Positions 45,028-54,305 of a stretch of DNA of 64,000 nt are shown here, one piece after another; positions within the stretch are counted from its first letter, which is position 1; the number at the start of each line of letters is the position of its first letter. The notes beneath the pieces are model-generated. The model made no database searches and was not told the origin of the DNA. It worked only from the letters and a program-made list of their open reading frames with translations. The position numbers were made by a program, and so were the translations under genes. The DNA is taken from positions 89,283 through 153,282 of the forward strand of contig NZ_LGTE01000005.1 of NCBI RefSeq assembly GCF_001263415.1, given 5' to 3'. The stretch is from Thermincola ferriacetica. Its GTDB lineage: Bacteria > Bacillota > Thermincolia > Thermincolales > Thermincolaceae.

Positions 45028-47006
45028 GCAGCATCCACCTCCGCCATCATTTGTAAATTAGTGAAGCCTTTAAGGTTAATGGAACCGGAACGGCACTCAG
45101 CGGTACAGGTACCACAGCCCTGGCAAAGAACTGAGTTCACCGATGCGACAACACGTTCTTCTTCCTTGCCATGGTTCCAAACTTTAATGGTTTTAGCATC
45201 AATAGCCTTATATGGGCAAAGCGGTTTACACAATAAACAGCCCACACAGGTATCTTCATTAACAAAAGCAATCTGTGGGTTGGTAGCCAACTTATCCTTG
45301 GAGAACAGGGCTGCAACCTTTGCTGCCGCAGCGCTGGCCTGGCCAACGGTATCAGGAATATCTTTCGGGCCCTGGCAGCATCCGGTCAGGAATACGCCGG
45401 CTGTGGTAGTTTCCACCGGTGCAAGCTTCGGGTGAGCCTCGGTGTACCAGCCGTCCTTGTCGTAGGAAAAGCCGACAATCTGGGCCAACTGAGTAGCATT
45501 GGCCTGGGGTACCATGGCTGTCTCCAGCACAACCAGGTCAGCTTCCACCTGAACGGACTTGCCAACCAAAGTATCTTCCCCGCAGACAATAACCTTTTTG
45601 CCATCCTGGTAAATCTTCGATACCTGGCCACGGATATACTTGGCACCATGTTGTCTTGTTCTCATATAAAATTCATCATACATCTTTCCAGGTGTACGTA
45701 CATCCATGTAAAAGACGTAGACATCGGAATCCTTGATTTTTTCAAGAACCTGGGTAGCATGCTTGGCAGTATACATACAGCATGCCCTTGAACAATAGGA
45801 CTTACCTTTCAGTTCATCCCTGGAACCTACACACTTGATAAACACAACAGTCTTCGGAATTTCATGGTCAGAGGGCCGCTTAATCTTGCCGCCGGTCGGG
45901 CCGGAAGCATTCACGAGGCGTTCAAAATGCAATCCGGTGATTACATCGGGAATTGTCCCTCCACCATATTCCCCGTAATACTGCGCCCAATCGATCATAT
46001 CAAAACCGGTGGCTACTACAATAGCACCAAATTTTTCTGTTACCACTTCATCCTGGTCTTCGTAGTTGATTGCGCCGGCAGGGCACACTTTTGCACAAAC
46101 GCCACACTTGCCCTCAGTAAGCTTACGGCAGCTTTCCTTGTCAATAACAGGTTTATTGGGAACAGCCTGCTCAAAAGGTTTGTAAATAGCAGTTCTTGTT
46201 CCAAGTCCCAAGTTGAACTCACTGGGCACCTTTTTGGGACACTTGGTTTCACATAAGCCACAGCCGGTACACTTGGTATAATCGACGAATTTGGCCTTTT
46301 TCCTGATGGTCACGTCAAAGTTACCAACGTAGCCCTCTACTTTCTCAACTTCAGAGTAAGTCATAAGAGTAATGTTGGGATGCTGCGCCGCAGCACCCAT
46401 CTTAGGCGTGAGTATTCAGGCGCCGCAATCCAGGGTGGGGAAGGTTTTGTCTAACTGAGCCATCTTCCCACCGATTGTCGGCAGTTTTTCAACCAAAACT
46501 ACCTCATAGCCTGTATCTGCTATATCAAGAGCCGCCTGGATACCGGCAATACCTCCGCCAATAACCAGGGCTCTCTTCGTTATTGGCACATATTCTTCGA
46601 AGAGGGGTTCCAGTTTGGCAGCCTTGGCAACGGCCTTCCGTACCAGTTCAATTGCTTTTTCAGTGGCTCTTTCGGGCTCAGAAGCATGAACCCAGGAGCA
46701 GTGCTCCCTTAAGTTAGCCATTTCAACCAAGTAAGGGTTCAGGCCGGCACGCTGAATAGCTTTTTGGAATGTCCCCAGGTGCATCCTTGGTGAACAAGAA
46801 GCAACTACAACCCGCTCGAGATTGTGTTCTTTGATAGCCTCAACTATGGCCTTTTGGCCGGGTTCAGAGCAGGTGTACTTGTTTTCTTGCACAAAGACGA
46901 CGCCCGGGAAGGTGCGGGCTACTTCGGCAACTTTGGGTATATCAACCACACCGCCGATGTTGGAGCCGCACCAGCAAAGAAAAACGCCAATCCTTCTCAT
47001 AAGCAT
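45018..47006 (-). CDS. hdrA: Heterodisulfide reductase subunit A-like protein, selenoprotein (Sec197)
   Basis: A 662-residue HdrA when the single in-frame TGA (46416-46418) is read through. The N-terminal part has [13 protein letters not shown], the FAD motif [16 protein letters not shown] and KTFPTLDC; the TGA then sits in DCGA-U-ILTPKMG, where HdrA proteins have cysteine. After it come ferredoxin sites [12 protein letters not shown] and CGVCAKVCP and, near the C-terminus, [12 protein letters not shown] and [11 protein letters not shown]. HdrA carries the bifurcating FAD. Either ATG 47006 or ATG 47000 may start it; the second has better ribosome-site spacing. Sec-containing HdrA is known from methanococci. 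Uninterrupted homology on both sides argues against a pseudogene. Confidence 0.88.
46377..46398 (-). promoter_or_regulatory. SECIS-like hairpin of hdrA
   Basis: GGGTGCTGC and GCAGCATCCC pair around a GGC loop with a bulged U, the loop being about 27 bases after the TGA. A bulged U in the upper stem is a hallmark of bacterial SECIS elements. Confidence 0.6.
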
Positions 47007-47053
47007 CGCTCCCCGTTTTCTTTTTGTATTTTTGCAAAATCTTAAAAGATTTT

Positions 47054-47914
47054 TTAACCGATCTTAGCAAGAGCTGCTTGGTAAGCAGTATAATTCTTAT
47101 TCATACCAAGGTCCTGGTCGGAGAATCCCATGGCGTAGCCCATCAACTGGGAAATATACGCAACAGGCATGTTGAAATTGGTGCCCAGCACCTTATTGAT
47201 ATGGGTTTGCTGCATATCAAGGTTTAATTGGCAAACAGGACAGGCGGTCACAATAATATCCGCCCCCGATTTAACTGCCATTTCCACCACTTTACCACTC
47301 ATTTTATTAGTGGTCTCCAAATCAACAAATGACAAAGACGCTCCACAGCATTCTGTTTTAAACGGCCAATCTACCGGTTCCGCGCCCAAAGCCGCCACGA
47401 TGTCATCCATAATATGTGGATTCTCAGCATCGTCCACATGAGCTACTTTAGGTGGCTTAACATAGTAACAACCGTAATAGGATGCAACTTTCAAACCCTT
47501 TAAAGGCTTCTTGACTTTCTCAGCAATTTTCTCCATGCCTTGATTGGCAAAGGCCTCGAAAACAGTCAGTACTTTGCTGGTACCTTTTAGCTCCGCCCCA
47601 ATGGCTTTGTTTATTTTCTCTCTCATTTCGGGGCTGGTATTTATTTCATGGTTAACCCAGATTAAGCGCTGCCAGCATGCCGCACAAGGCGCCACAACAT
47701 CAAGCCCTTCTTTTTCCGCCGGAACCAGGGTTTTCGCCGGAACAGCCAGGCCAAGAAGATGTCCAAAACTGTGGGCCGAACTCGCACCACAGCAAGCCCA
47801 GTCCGGAATTTCCCAAAGTTCAATATCGAGAGCCTTACAGACAGCCTTTACTGACATGTCAAAACCTTTAGCCGTTGAGTGGAGAGAACAGCCGGGATAA
47901 TAGGCGTATTTCAC
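47054..47914 (-). CDS. hdrB: Heterodisulfide reductase subunit B-like protein
   Basis: A 286-residue HdrB with the two cysteine-rich CCG domains: [11 protein letters not shown] with CAACWQR, and ECCGASLSF with CPVCQLNLD. In HdrB these bind two non-cubane 4Fe-4S clusters that cleave a heterodisulfide. In bacteria the substrate is unclear; DsrC trisulfide or other disulfides are proposed. The start is GTG 47914, sharing one base with the hdrC stop (TAGTG), with GGAGGGTG upstream. The gene is complete with no Sec codon. Confidence 0.92.
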   Translation of the reverse strand: MKYAYYPGCSLHSTAKGFDMSVKAVCKALDIELWEIPDWACCGASSAHSFGHLLGLAVPAKTLVPAEKEGLDVVAPCAACWQRLIWVNHEINTSPEMREKINKAIGAELKGTSKVLTVFEAFANQGMEKIAEKVKKPLKGLKVASYYGCYYVKPPKVAHVDDAENPHIMDDIVAALGAEPVDWPFKTECCGASLSFVDLETTNKMSGKVVEMAVKSGADIIVTACPVCQLNLDMQQTHINKVLGTNFNMPVAYISQLMGYAMGFSDQDLGMNKNYTAYQAALAKIG

Positions 47915-48495
47915 TATTTTTCACCCTCCATTCTCTCGATGTTCTCCATTATTTCTTTGATTACGCCGCGGTTCTTCGTTTTGGGCGGGAAAAACGCAAG
48001 ATTCCCTTTCAGGAGAGTTTGCGGCCCGAGGTCCACCAGGCTTAATCCATAGCCGGTTTTCAAAGTATACCCGACTATAAAGCTGAACTCATACATACGC
48101 CCCCATTTGGCAATATTGTCCATAAACATTTGATGGAAAATATTTGCCGTCTTAGCGTATTCGGTAATATTTTTCTTCTTGGACATAATTCGCAAAGCAT
48201 CCATCACCCGTGCAATATCAATATCACGCGGGCACCGGGCTGTACATGTGGAACAGAGTACGCAAGTCCAGATGGTTTTGGTCCTTAAGACCTCGTCTTC
48301 CATCCCCAACTGCACCATCCTCATGACGCGGTTCGGTGAGACGTCAAATCCCTTGCACCGGTGTACCGCACAGCCGGCCGAACATTTGCCGCACTGGTAG
48401 CATTTGCGTACATCCTGACCACTCATCCTGTAAACCCGTTCAACGAAGTCACTGTGGTCTCTTTGCACCTGAGATAAATTTACAGTTTCACTCAT
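47914..48495 (-). CDS. hdrC: Heterodisulfide reductase subunit C-like protein
   Basis: A 193-residue ferredoxin-like HdrC with CYQCGKCSAGCAVHRC and CVLCSTCTARCP, two 4Fe-4S sets, then a helical C-terminal part (MDALRIMSKKKNITEYAKTA). It links HdrA to HdrB. It is first of the seven-gene operon hdrC-hdrB-hdrA-mvhD-flxC-flxB-flxA, all leftward with tiny gaps or overlaps. GGGGAG lies five bases before ATG 48495. Confidence 0.92.
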   Translation of the reverse strand: MSETVNLSQVQRDHSDFVERVYRMSGQDVRKCYQCGKCSAGCAVHRCKGFDVSPNRVMRMVQLGMEDEVLRTKTIWTCVLCSTCTARCPRDIDIARVMDALRIMSKKKNITEYAKTANIFHQMFMDNIAKWGRMYEFSFIVGYTLKTGYGLSLVDLGPQTLLKGNLAFFPPKTKNRGVIKEIMENIERMEGEK

Positions 48496-48967
48496 CTCCC
48501 CTAACCCCTCTTTATAGAAATTTGTTAAGCAAATACATCCGTCTTCCGGCGATCCCCCCTTAAAAGGTTAAATTTTAATATTTATAAGTTTTTTCCATGT
48601 GAAATGATGTACATGGTTACCAATTGGGACATACTGTCCTTATATTTCTATTCTATATGGGCCGAATAATTCCTTTTTTATTTTCGATAATTTTGCGAAT
48701 ATTAAATAAAATTGTAAATAAAGCAAAAAAATCCGGTTTTAAACAAGAATTTACATGGTCTAATTTGCAATTTGAAGCAAAAAAATTAGAGGGAATTCCC
48801 TCTGTGAAATAAAGTCAGCTCTTAATTGAAAACCTTCATCAGAACCTTTCTCAGAAATTGCGGCAATCTTATAAAGTAAACTCGCAACTCTCTCACCCCT
48901 TTTCAGTACGTCTGGATATATAATATTACAGATACGTTTTCGGGGTGACTGTCCAAACTATATGGAT
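48496..48967. other. Gene-free leader region of the hdr operon with dyads
   Basis: This AT-rich stretch contains a CCATGT/ACATGG dyad (48595-48616) overlapping TGTGAAATGATGTACA (48598-48613), which partly fits the Rex repressor pattern TGTGAANNNNTTCACA, and a GGACA-TAC-TGTCC dyad (48627-48639). Either could be an operator for the hdr operon. A plus-strand frame at 48624-48812 and an unstarted minus-strand frame around 48780-48960 are open but lack ribosome-binding sites and are not called. Confidence 0.35.
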
Positions 48968-49294
48968 TTAATTTTGCAGTTTAAATTGCAGCGAAAACTC
49001 TCCGTTCACCCAGTCCCCATCGTCCCACATTCTTTCCAGTTTAACGGTGCTGCGGCATCTATCCCAGAGTTCGCAATGACTGGGGGCTACTGTCAAATAA
49101 CCGTAGTAACAAATCTCACAAGGATTGATTTTTAACCTCTCTCTAAGTCTCACTGTATCAAGTTCAAACAAACGGGCCAGTATTTCGTTACATTCCGCTT
49201 CGGCCGCTTCAAGTTCTTTCTGGACCCGAAGAAGTTCTTCCAGCAAGCCTCGGTATGTCTTTAAGTATTTCAAAGTCTTTCCCAACGAACCCAC
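48968..49294 (-). CDS. Hypothetical protein with coiled coil and cysteines
   Basis: A 108-residue protein. The N-terminal half is a helical, Leu/Glu-rich coiled coil (YRGLLEELLRVQKELEAAEAE); the C-terminal half has CEIC, then C in SHCELWDRC, four cysteines that could bind a metal. I do not recognise the family. The start is GTG 49294 with only a weak GGAAG site. It is downstream of pssA by 38 bases and may belong to the phospholipid operon. Confidence 0.55.
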   Translation of the reverse strand: MGSLGKTLKYLKTYRGLLEELLRVQKELEAAEAECNEILARLFELDTVRLRERLKINPCEICYYGYLTVAPSHCELWDRCRSTVKLERMWDDGDWVNGEFSLQFKLQN

Positions 49295-49332
49295 CTGGCT
49301 TCCGGTATTGTCAATATTTTGGTGCTTTGATG

Positions 49333-49845
49333 TTAATATTTCGGTACTTTGATGTTGCTCACCATGAGAAACGACAAAATTACCATCGCTACAGGATAAA
49401 CCAACAGAGGCAGTTTATTGCTTAACAGAATCAATAAAGCCATTAAACTGCCTGCCGCCGTAATAGGCACTCCTACAAAATAGGTAGAGATGTTCAATAC
49501 ATTAAAACGGGCCAGGCGAATTGCCCCGCACAGCGAAAAAGCCAAAGCCAGCGCTAAACCCACAAAGCCATGCGGACCCAGTCCCTGTAATTTAGCGGCA
49601 TAAACCATGATTGCCGGCGCAACACCAAAAGAAACCAAATCAGCCAGAGAATCCAATTCTTTCCCAAAAGGAGAAGCCGCATCCAATCTCCTGGCCAAAC
49701 GCCCGTCCATAGCGTCAAGAACCATGGAAAACAAAACCATGATAGCAGCCAGTTGAAAATCCCCGGCCATGGTATAAACAAGGGACAAAACACCAAACAA
49801 AAGATTGGTTAACGTAAATAAGCAGGGGATGTACTTAGTATTCAT
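49333..49845 (-). CDS. pssA: CDP-diacylglycerol-serine O-phosphatidyltransferase
   Basis: A 170-residue membrane enzyme with the CDP-alcohol phosphotransferase signature DAMDGRLARRLDAASPFGKE followed by LDSLAD, spaced as D-x2-D-G-x2-A-R-x8-G-x3-D-x3-D. Six hydrophobic segments. It makes phosphatidylserine from CDP-diacylglycerol and serine. Its start overlaps the end of psd by 11 bases, so the substrate-making and product-using enzymes are coupled. The length matches the Bacillus-type short PssA. Confidence 0.93.
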   Translation of the reverse strand: MNTKYIPCLFTLTNLLFGVLSLVYTMAGDFQLAAIMVLFSMVLDAMDGRLARRLDAASPFGKELDSLADLVSFGVAPAIMVYAAKLQGLGPHGFVGLALALAFSLCGAIRLARFNVLNISTYFVGVPITAAGSLMALLILLSNKLPLLVYPVAMVILSFLMVSNIKVPKY

Positions 49846-50479
49846 TTTTTAACCTCCCAATAACAGTTATGCCGCCGACAACCTTTTGCCCCGGTTTAAC
49901 TTTTATTTCCACATTTTCAGGTACAATCAATTCTGTGCAGGAACCAAATTTAATTAGTCCGAATAGATCCCCTTGAGCCACTTTATCGCCCGGTTTAACC
50001 CAGCAAACTATTCTTCTGGCAATAAATCCTGTAATCTGCGTAACCATTATTTTCAGACGGTCGTTTTCAATCCCCACAAAATTTTTTTCATTTATATCGG
50101 AAGCATGGCTTTTAAAAGCGGGTATAAATTTCCCCGGCCGGTAATTTATATATTTAATTTCACCTTCCATCGGACACCTGTTGAGGTGAACATTGAATAT
50201 TGACAAAAATATACTTACCTTGATAGCCTTGTCACGCAAAAATTCTTTTTCTTCTATTTCTTCTATAGACATAACGGTTCCATCAGCCGGTGAGACAAGC
50301 ACTTCCTTATCAGTAGGTATAATTCTTTTGGGATTCCTGAAGAAAAATGCAACAAACAAAAATAAAATTCCAGGTATAATGGCAAGCCAAGGGCGGAAAA
50401 GATATGTAGCTACCGTTACAACAGCCAGGATGGCCAGACAGGGGAACCCTTCTTTGGCTATAATATAAGGTTGGTTCAT
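49835..50479 (-). CDS. psd: Phosphatidylserine decarboxylase proenzyme
   Basis: About 214 residues, the short Psd type. Two N-terminal spans, then VSPADGTVMSI, FNVHLNRCPMEG and the self-cleavage site IKFGSCTEL, where cleavage at Gly-Ser (about 179-180) would create the pyruvoyl group. It decarboxylates phosphatidylserine to phosphatidylethanolamine. AGGAGG overlaps a TTG at 50491, so the ATG at 50479, 12 bases further, is preferred. It is the first gene of the psd-pssA unit. Confidence 0.92.
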   Translation of the reverse strand: MNQPYIIAKEGFPCLAILAVVTVATYLFRPWLAIIPGILFLFVAFFFRNPKRIIPTDKEVLVSPADGTVMSIEEIEEKEFLRDKAIKVSIFLSIFNVHLNRCPMEGEIKYINYRPGKFIPAFKSHASDINEKNFVGIENDRLKIMVTQITGFIARRIVCWVKPGDKVAQGDLFGLIKFGSCTELIVPENVEIKVKPGQKVVGGITVIGRLKNEY

Positions 50480-50581
50480 ATATTTTGGCAACCTCCTGTA
50501 AAGTTGATTAAATCTATTCTATCATCATTTCTAAGCATTTAAAAGGGTATAAATCTGTACAAAATTTACATTGCCGTAATT

Positions 50582-53566
50582 CTACATCGTCTCTTTCTTT
50601 TTCAACCTTTGTTTGAGAAACTGATTAATTTCATTAAAGTCGTGAACATAATTAATTGCGTCAATATCAGGCCTTTCTCCCGCCATCCAGTCCCGAATTT
50701 TTTGCATTACCGCATAACGGTCGCCTTTAAAATGCCTTTTCACAGGCAAAGAACGCAAAAAGACTTTTCCATATTTCTTTTGTACAATTCTCTTGTCCAG
50801 GACAATAACAACACCGGTATCATTCTCTTTCCGAATCAGCCGACCAAAGCCCTGTTTGAACTTAATGACAGCCTGGGGAACCGAATAACTGTAAAACCCG
50901 TCCACATTATCTGACGCAAGCTTTTCAACCCGAGCCTGCAGAGTAGGTATGTTGGGCGGTGAAAAAGGCATTTTCACGATTACAACGCAGCTTAGCAAGT
51001 CTCCGGGTATATCAACTCCTTCCCAAAAACTACTGGCGCCCAAAAGAAGGCTCTTCCCATTCTTTTTAAATTCTTCAACAAGCCCCCTTCTTCCTCCATC
51101 AATGTTATGCCCCAGTACAGTAATCCCTTCCTTTTCCAGTAAAGGAACCAAAAGGTCATAAGTCTTCCGCAGTAGACGGTGCGAAGTAAACAAGCATAAG
51201 GTACGACCGTTAAGTATTCTGGCAATCTGCGCCAAAACCGGAGCTATGGCCCCGGCAAACTCCATATCCTCCACTTCCCCGGGACTTGGCAGATCATTGA
51301 TCACGCACAGCAGCGCCTGTTTTTCATAATTGAAAGGAGCAGCCACATGCAATAATCTTAAGGACTCTTCCGAAGCCAGGTTGAGACCGATTTTTCCAAG
51401 AAAATGGGAAAAACTCCCATCCACGCTTAAAGTGGCGGAGGTTAATACCACGCTATTCTTTTCCCGGAAAAACTTTTCCCATAAAAGATTACCAATGTTA
51501 ATGGGCGCAGCTTTCAAAATAACAGCATCGCTCTTAGTTTCATTAGTCTCGAGCCAGTATACGTAATTAGGTTCCGAACCGTTAAGAATGAACTTGATTT
51601 CCTTAACCTTATTTTTTAATGTCTCAGCCAGACATTTGGCTTCTCTTGCCAGGGCAGCCGTTTCCCTGGATTCTTCCTGCATTTCTTCCGAAAAGAAGAC
51701 GGATAACACTTTGTCCAAATGGCCGCTTAACCGGTCTAACCTGAGGCTTAGATTTTCCCCGGTAATAAGTACGGACTGCCACAATTCATCCTGCAGGTGA
51801 TAATCCTTAATCCGCACCACTCTTACGGTTTGTTCCGTTTCATCTTCCTCTGCGCCATAGCGGGAGGCGAAAATCCTGGCCCGTTCAGCGAAATCTTCCC
51901 CGGTCAACTCCACTTCTTTGCCGGTGGTAATAATACCCTCTAATAACTCCGTGGCTTTTCGCAATAAATCATTGTGCCCCTGTAGGATTTGACTTAAACA
52001 ATCTTTCATACGGGCTATAAGTCCGAAGCGGCCCCCCCGCCGGTCCTTTTTCAAAATCCTCAACAACCTCTGTAATTCGGCGAAGGAAACCTCATATCCC
52101 AGGTAGTCAGTAGCGCTATCCTCAATATGGTGGGCTTCGTCAATAATAATATATTTATAATCGGGTAAAACGTTGTTTTCGCTTTTCATATCAGCGAAAA
52201 CAAGTGAATGGTTGACAATCAGCAAATCAGCGGCTTCAGCCCGGCGTTTCGCTTGCATAACAAAGCAGCCCCGGTTAAACCACCGGCACTCTGTTCCCAG
52301 GCAGGCATCGGGGTCACCGCATACATCCCGCCAATATTCCTGTTCTTCCCCCTGCAAATTGATCTCGGTTTTGTCGCCTGTAGCAGTTTCATTCAGCCAT
52401 ATCAGAATCCTCAAATAGAAGTTTATTTCCCGGTCACCGGACCAATCCCTGTCTTTTATTCGCTGATCCCATTTGCGCAGGCAAAGGTAATTTGTCCGGC
52501 CTTTGACAAGGGCAGCATTTATTTTAGCCCCTATAACCCGCTCCAGGTTTGGTATGTCCTGGTTCCATAACTGCTCCTGTAAATTGATGGTATGGGTAGA
52601 TACAACCACCTTGGCACCCGTTGATTTGTTCCAGTAGAGGGCCGGCAGGAGGTAAGCCAACGATTTTCCTGTGCCCGTACCGGCTTCAATAACCGCGTAA
52701 AGTCCCGATTTAAAACAATGTAAAATCTCTTTCAGCATTTGCACCTGCTGCGGCCGGTACTGATAGTTCGGCATCACCTTCCCCAGGCGTCCTTCCGGTC
52801 CAAAAAAGGCCGACAGGTCTTCTTCACTTAACCCTAACTCTTCCTGGGCATCGACTGGGGAATTTTCTGCAGAGTCCGCATTGGGAAAAAGTGAAGCGAA
52901 TTCCTTTTTCCCTTCAAGCAAACCGGCCAGAAACGGATAAGAATACCCCTTTTTAGCCTGGCCGGCTCCTTGCAATGCCAAAGCAGAGATGATTTCGTAG
53001 TATGGCCAATCGCTTTTAGCGCCAATAATCTCTAACATCCTTAACAGGTTTTCCGTTCCCAGCCCACGTAAAACTTCGAGGGCAAGGCAAAAAACCTCTT
53101 TCGCGGCCAAGGCATCATGAAAGGCCCGATGAGGGCTTCCGTTCAACTGAATTTTCAATGCTTCAACCAGGTTTGCCAGTCGGTAACCGTGCGCTTTGGG
53201 CCAAACTAAACGAGCTAATGGCAAAGTGTCATAATATTTGGCTCTAATAAAAACGGGGTGGTAATGCTGCAGAAAATTCAGATCAAACCCGATGTTATGT
53301 CCTATAATGATGCTGTCATGAACAAATTCAGCCAGCATCCCGGTTACCTCAGCACAGGCCGGGGCATCAGCAACCATAGATTCGTTAATCCCTGTAAGCT
53401 GCTGGATTTTCAATGGTATTTTTTTTTCCGGCTTAACCAGCGACTGAAAGGTTTCCAGTACCCGCCCCTCAGCAAAACGCACAGCCGCCACTTCAATAAT
53501 TTCCGAATCTGCCGGGTTTAAACCCGTCGTCTCTATGTCTACGGCCACAAAAGTATTTTTTGACAT
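50582..53566 (-). CDS. dinG: DinG-family helicase with N-terminal DEDD exonuclease domain
   Basis: A 994-residue protein in two parts. Residues 1-180 form a DnaQ-like 3'-5' exonuclease (AVDIETTGL, HNIGFDLNFL, HRAFHDALAAKEVF give the Asp, Glu, Asp, His, Asp set). The rest is an XPD/DinG-type SF2 helicase: IEAGTGTGKSLAYLLPAL Walker A, IIDEAHHIED, QGFGRLIRKENDTG. Cysteines in YLCLRKWD, CGDPDACLGTEC and GCF could bind the iron-sulfur cluster of this family. This fusion is the Gram-positive DinG form. ATG 53566 follows a GGGTGG site. Confidence 0.92.
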   Translation of the reverse strand: MSKNTFVAVDIETTGLNPADSEIIEVAAVRFAEGRVLETFQSLVKPEKKIPLKIQQLTGINESMVADAPACAEVTGMLAEFVHDSIIIGHNIGFDLNFLQHYHPVFIRAKYYDTLPLARLVWPKAHGYRLANLVEALKIQLNGSPHRAFHDALAAKEVFCLALEVLRGLGTENLLRMLEIIGAKSDWPYYEIISALALQGAGQAKKGYSYPFLAGLLEGKKEFASLFPNADSAENSPVDAQEELGLSEEDLSAFFGPEGRLGKVMPNYQYRPQQVQMLKEILHCFKSGLYAVIEAGTGTGKSLAYLLPALYWNKSTGAKVVVSTHTINLQEQLWNQDIPNLERVIGAKINAALVKGRTNYLCLRKWDQRIKDRDWSGDREINFYLRILIWLNETATGDKTEINLQGEEQEYWRDVCGDPDACLGTECRWFNRGCFVMQAKRRAEAADLLIVNHSLVFADMKSENNVLPDYKYIIIDEAHHIEDSATDYLGYEVSFAELQRLLRILKKDRRGGRFGLIARMKDCLSQILQGHNDLLRKATELLEGIITTGKEVELTGEDFAERARIFASRYGAEEDETEQTVRVVRIKDYHLQDELWQSVLITGENLSLRLDRLSGHLDKVLSVFFSEEMQEESRETAALAREAKCLAETLKNKVKEIKFILNGSEPNYVYWLETNETKSDAVILKAAPINIGNLLWEKFFREKNSVVLTSATLSVDGSFSHFLGKIGLNLASEESLRLLHVAAPFNYEKQALLCVINDLPSPGEVEDMEFAGAIAPVLAQIARILNGRTLCLFTSHRLLRKTYDLLVPLLEKEGITVLGHNIDGGRRGLVEEFKKNGKSLLLGASSFWEGVDIPGDLLSCVVIVKMPFSPPNIPTLQARVEKLASDNVDGFYSYSVPQAVIKFKQGFGRLIRKENDTGVVIVLDKRIVQKKYGKVFLRSLPVKRHFKGDRYAVMQKIRDWMAGERPDIDAINYVHDFNEINQFLKQRLKKKETM

Positions 53567-53739
53567 TAAACCACCCAATCAGCGGACTCGTTCTTCCCAT
53601 CAATTTTATAACATTCCGCAGACAATTACCAGAAGAAACTAATGTTTTCCTCCCGGTTACTTCTCCATACTGCCGTTTAAGGGCTATTTTTTTCTGCTCA
53701 GGAGTATTTTATGGTATCCGGTGGAAAAATACATTACAC

Positions 53740-53822
53740 TATAATCAGATAACTTGATCCCAATGCCTAATCTCCTCTCCCTATTTCAGAACTGTGCCTT
53801 TGCTAGTACAGTTCTTTTTTTG
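53740..53822 (+). ncRNA. Candidate small RNA with C-rich segment and terminator
   Basis: A plus-strand intrinsic terminator (AGAACTGT...ACAGTTCT then seven T, 53789-53822) lies where no rightward gene exists. TATAAT at 53740-53745 is a good -10 box, but the -35 is poor. The transcript, about 70 bases, would carry CTAATCTCCTCTCCCT, an unpaired anti-Shine-Dalgarno-like stretch. Weak evidence; the terminator is the solid part. Confidence 0.3.
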
Positions 53823-53827
53823 TCATG

Positions 53828-54226
53828 CTAAGAAGGGATTATTTTCACAAATACTTTTCTGTTTCTGGGGCCGTCAAATTCACAAAAGTATATGCCCTGC
53901 CAGGCGCCCAGTTGCAGGTCCCCGTTACGGATAATGACCATTTGGGAAAAACCCATCATGCTGGCTTTGATATGGGCAGCTGAATTGCCCTCCATATGCC
54001 GGTAACCATCGTTCCAGGGCACCATCTTATCCAATTCATATAATATATCCCTGGTTACGCTTGCATCAGCATTTTCATTAATGGTTATGCCGGCTGTCGT
54101 ATGCGGCACATATATATAGCACACTCCTGATGTAATACCACTGCTTTGTACAATAGCACGGACGTCAGTGGTGATATCGAGCATCTGGTCCCTGGCCCCT
54201 GTCCTAATACTTAATTCTTCAAACAT
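53828..54226 (-). CDS. YjbQ/UPF0047 family protein
   Basis: A 132-residue protein with VPHTTAGITINENAD, YRHMEGNSAAHIKASMMG and LGAWQGIYFCEFDGPR, the signatures of the UPF0047/YjbQ family. Some members have thiamine-phosphate synthase activity and the name secondary thiamine-phosphate synthase is used for them; the physiological role is unsettled. GGAGGTG precedes ATG 54226. It lies downstream of the trxB operon, after its internal terminator. Confidence 0.88.
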   Translation of the reverse strand: MFEELSIRTGARDQMLDITTDVRAIVQSSGITSGVCYIYVPHTTAGITINENADASVTRDILYELDKMVPWNDGYRHMEGNSAAHIKASMMGFSQMVIIRNGDLQLGAWQGIYFCEFDGPRNRKVFVKIIPS

Positions 54227-54278
54227 ATTTTCCACCTCCATGTTTGCTTCTAACCTTACTATACCACTCCTGCATAAA

Positions 54279-54305
54279 AAAACCTTCTTTTAAAAAGAAG
54301 GTTTT
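54279..54305 (-). terminator. Terminator spanning the stop codon of the Sec-candidate gene
   Basis: AAACCTTCTTTT and AAAAGAAGGTTTT pair with the TAA stop in the loop; on the minus strand a run of seven T follows. Confidence 0.85.

Noticed and set aside
44806..46418. Reading hdrA and mvhD as frameshifted or broken genes
   Set aside because: The frame is unchanged on both sides of each TGA, the only stop is TGA, and the codon falls exactly on a conserved cysteine with a hairpin downstream; Sec decoding explains both more simply.
48624..48812. 62-codon plus-strand frame in the hdr upstream region
   Set aside because: AT-rich, no ribosome-binding site, no family; it overlaps the probable operator region.
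48780..48960. Minus-strand open stretch of about 65 codons with a protein-like composition
   Set aside because: No start codon with a ribosome-binding site at its beginning; may be a remnant but cannot be supported.
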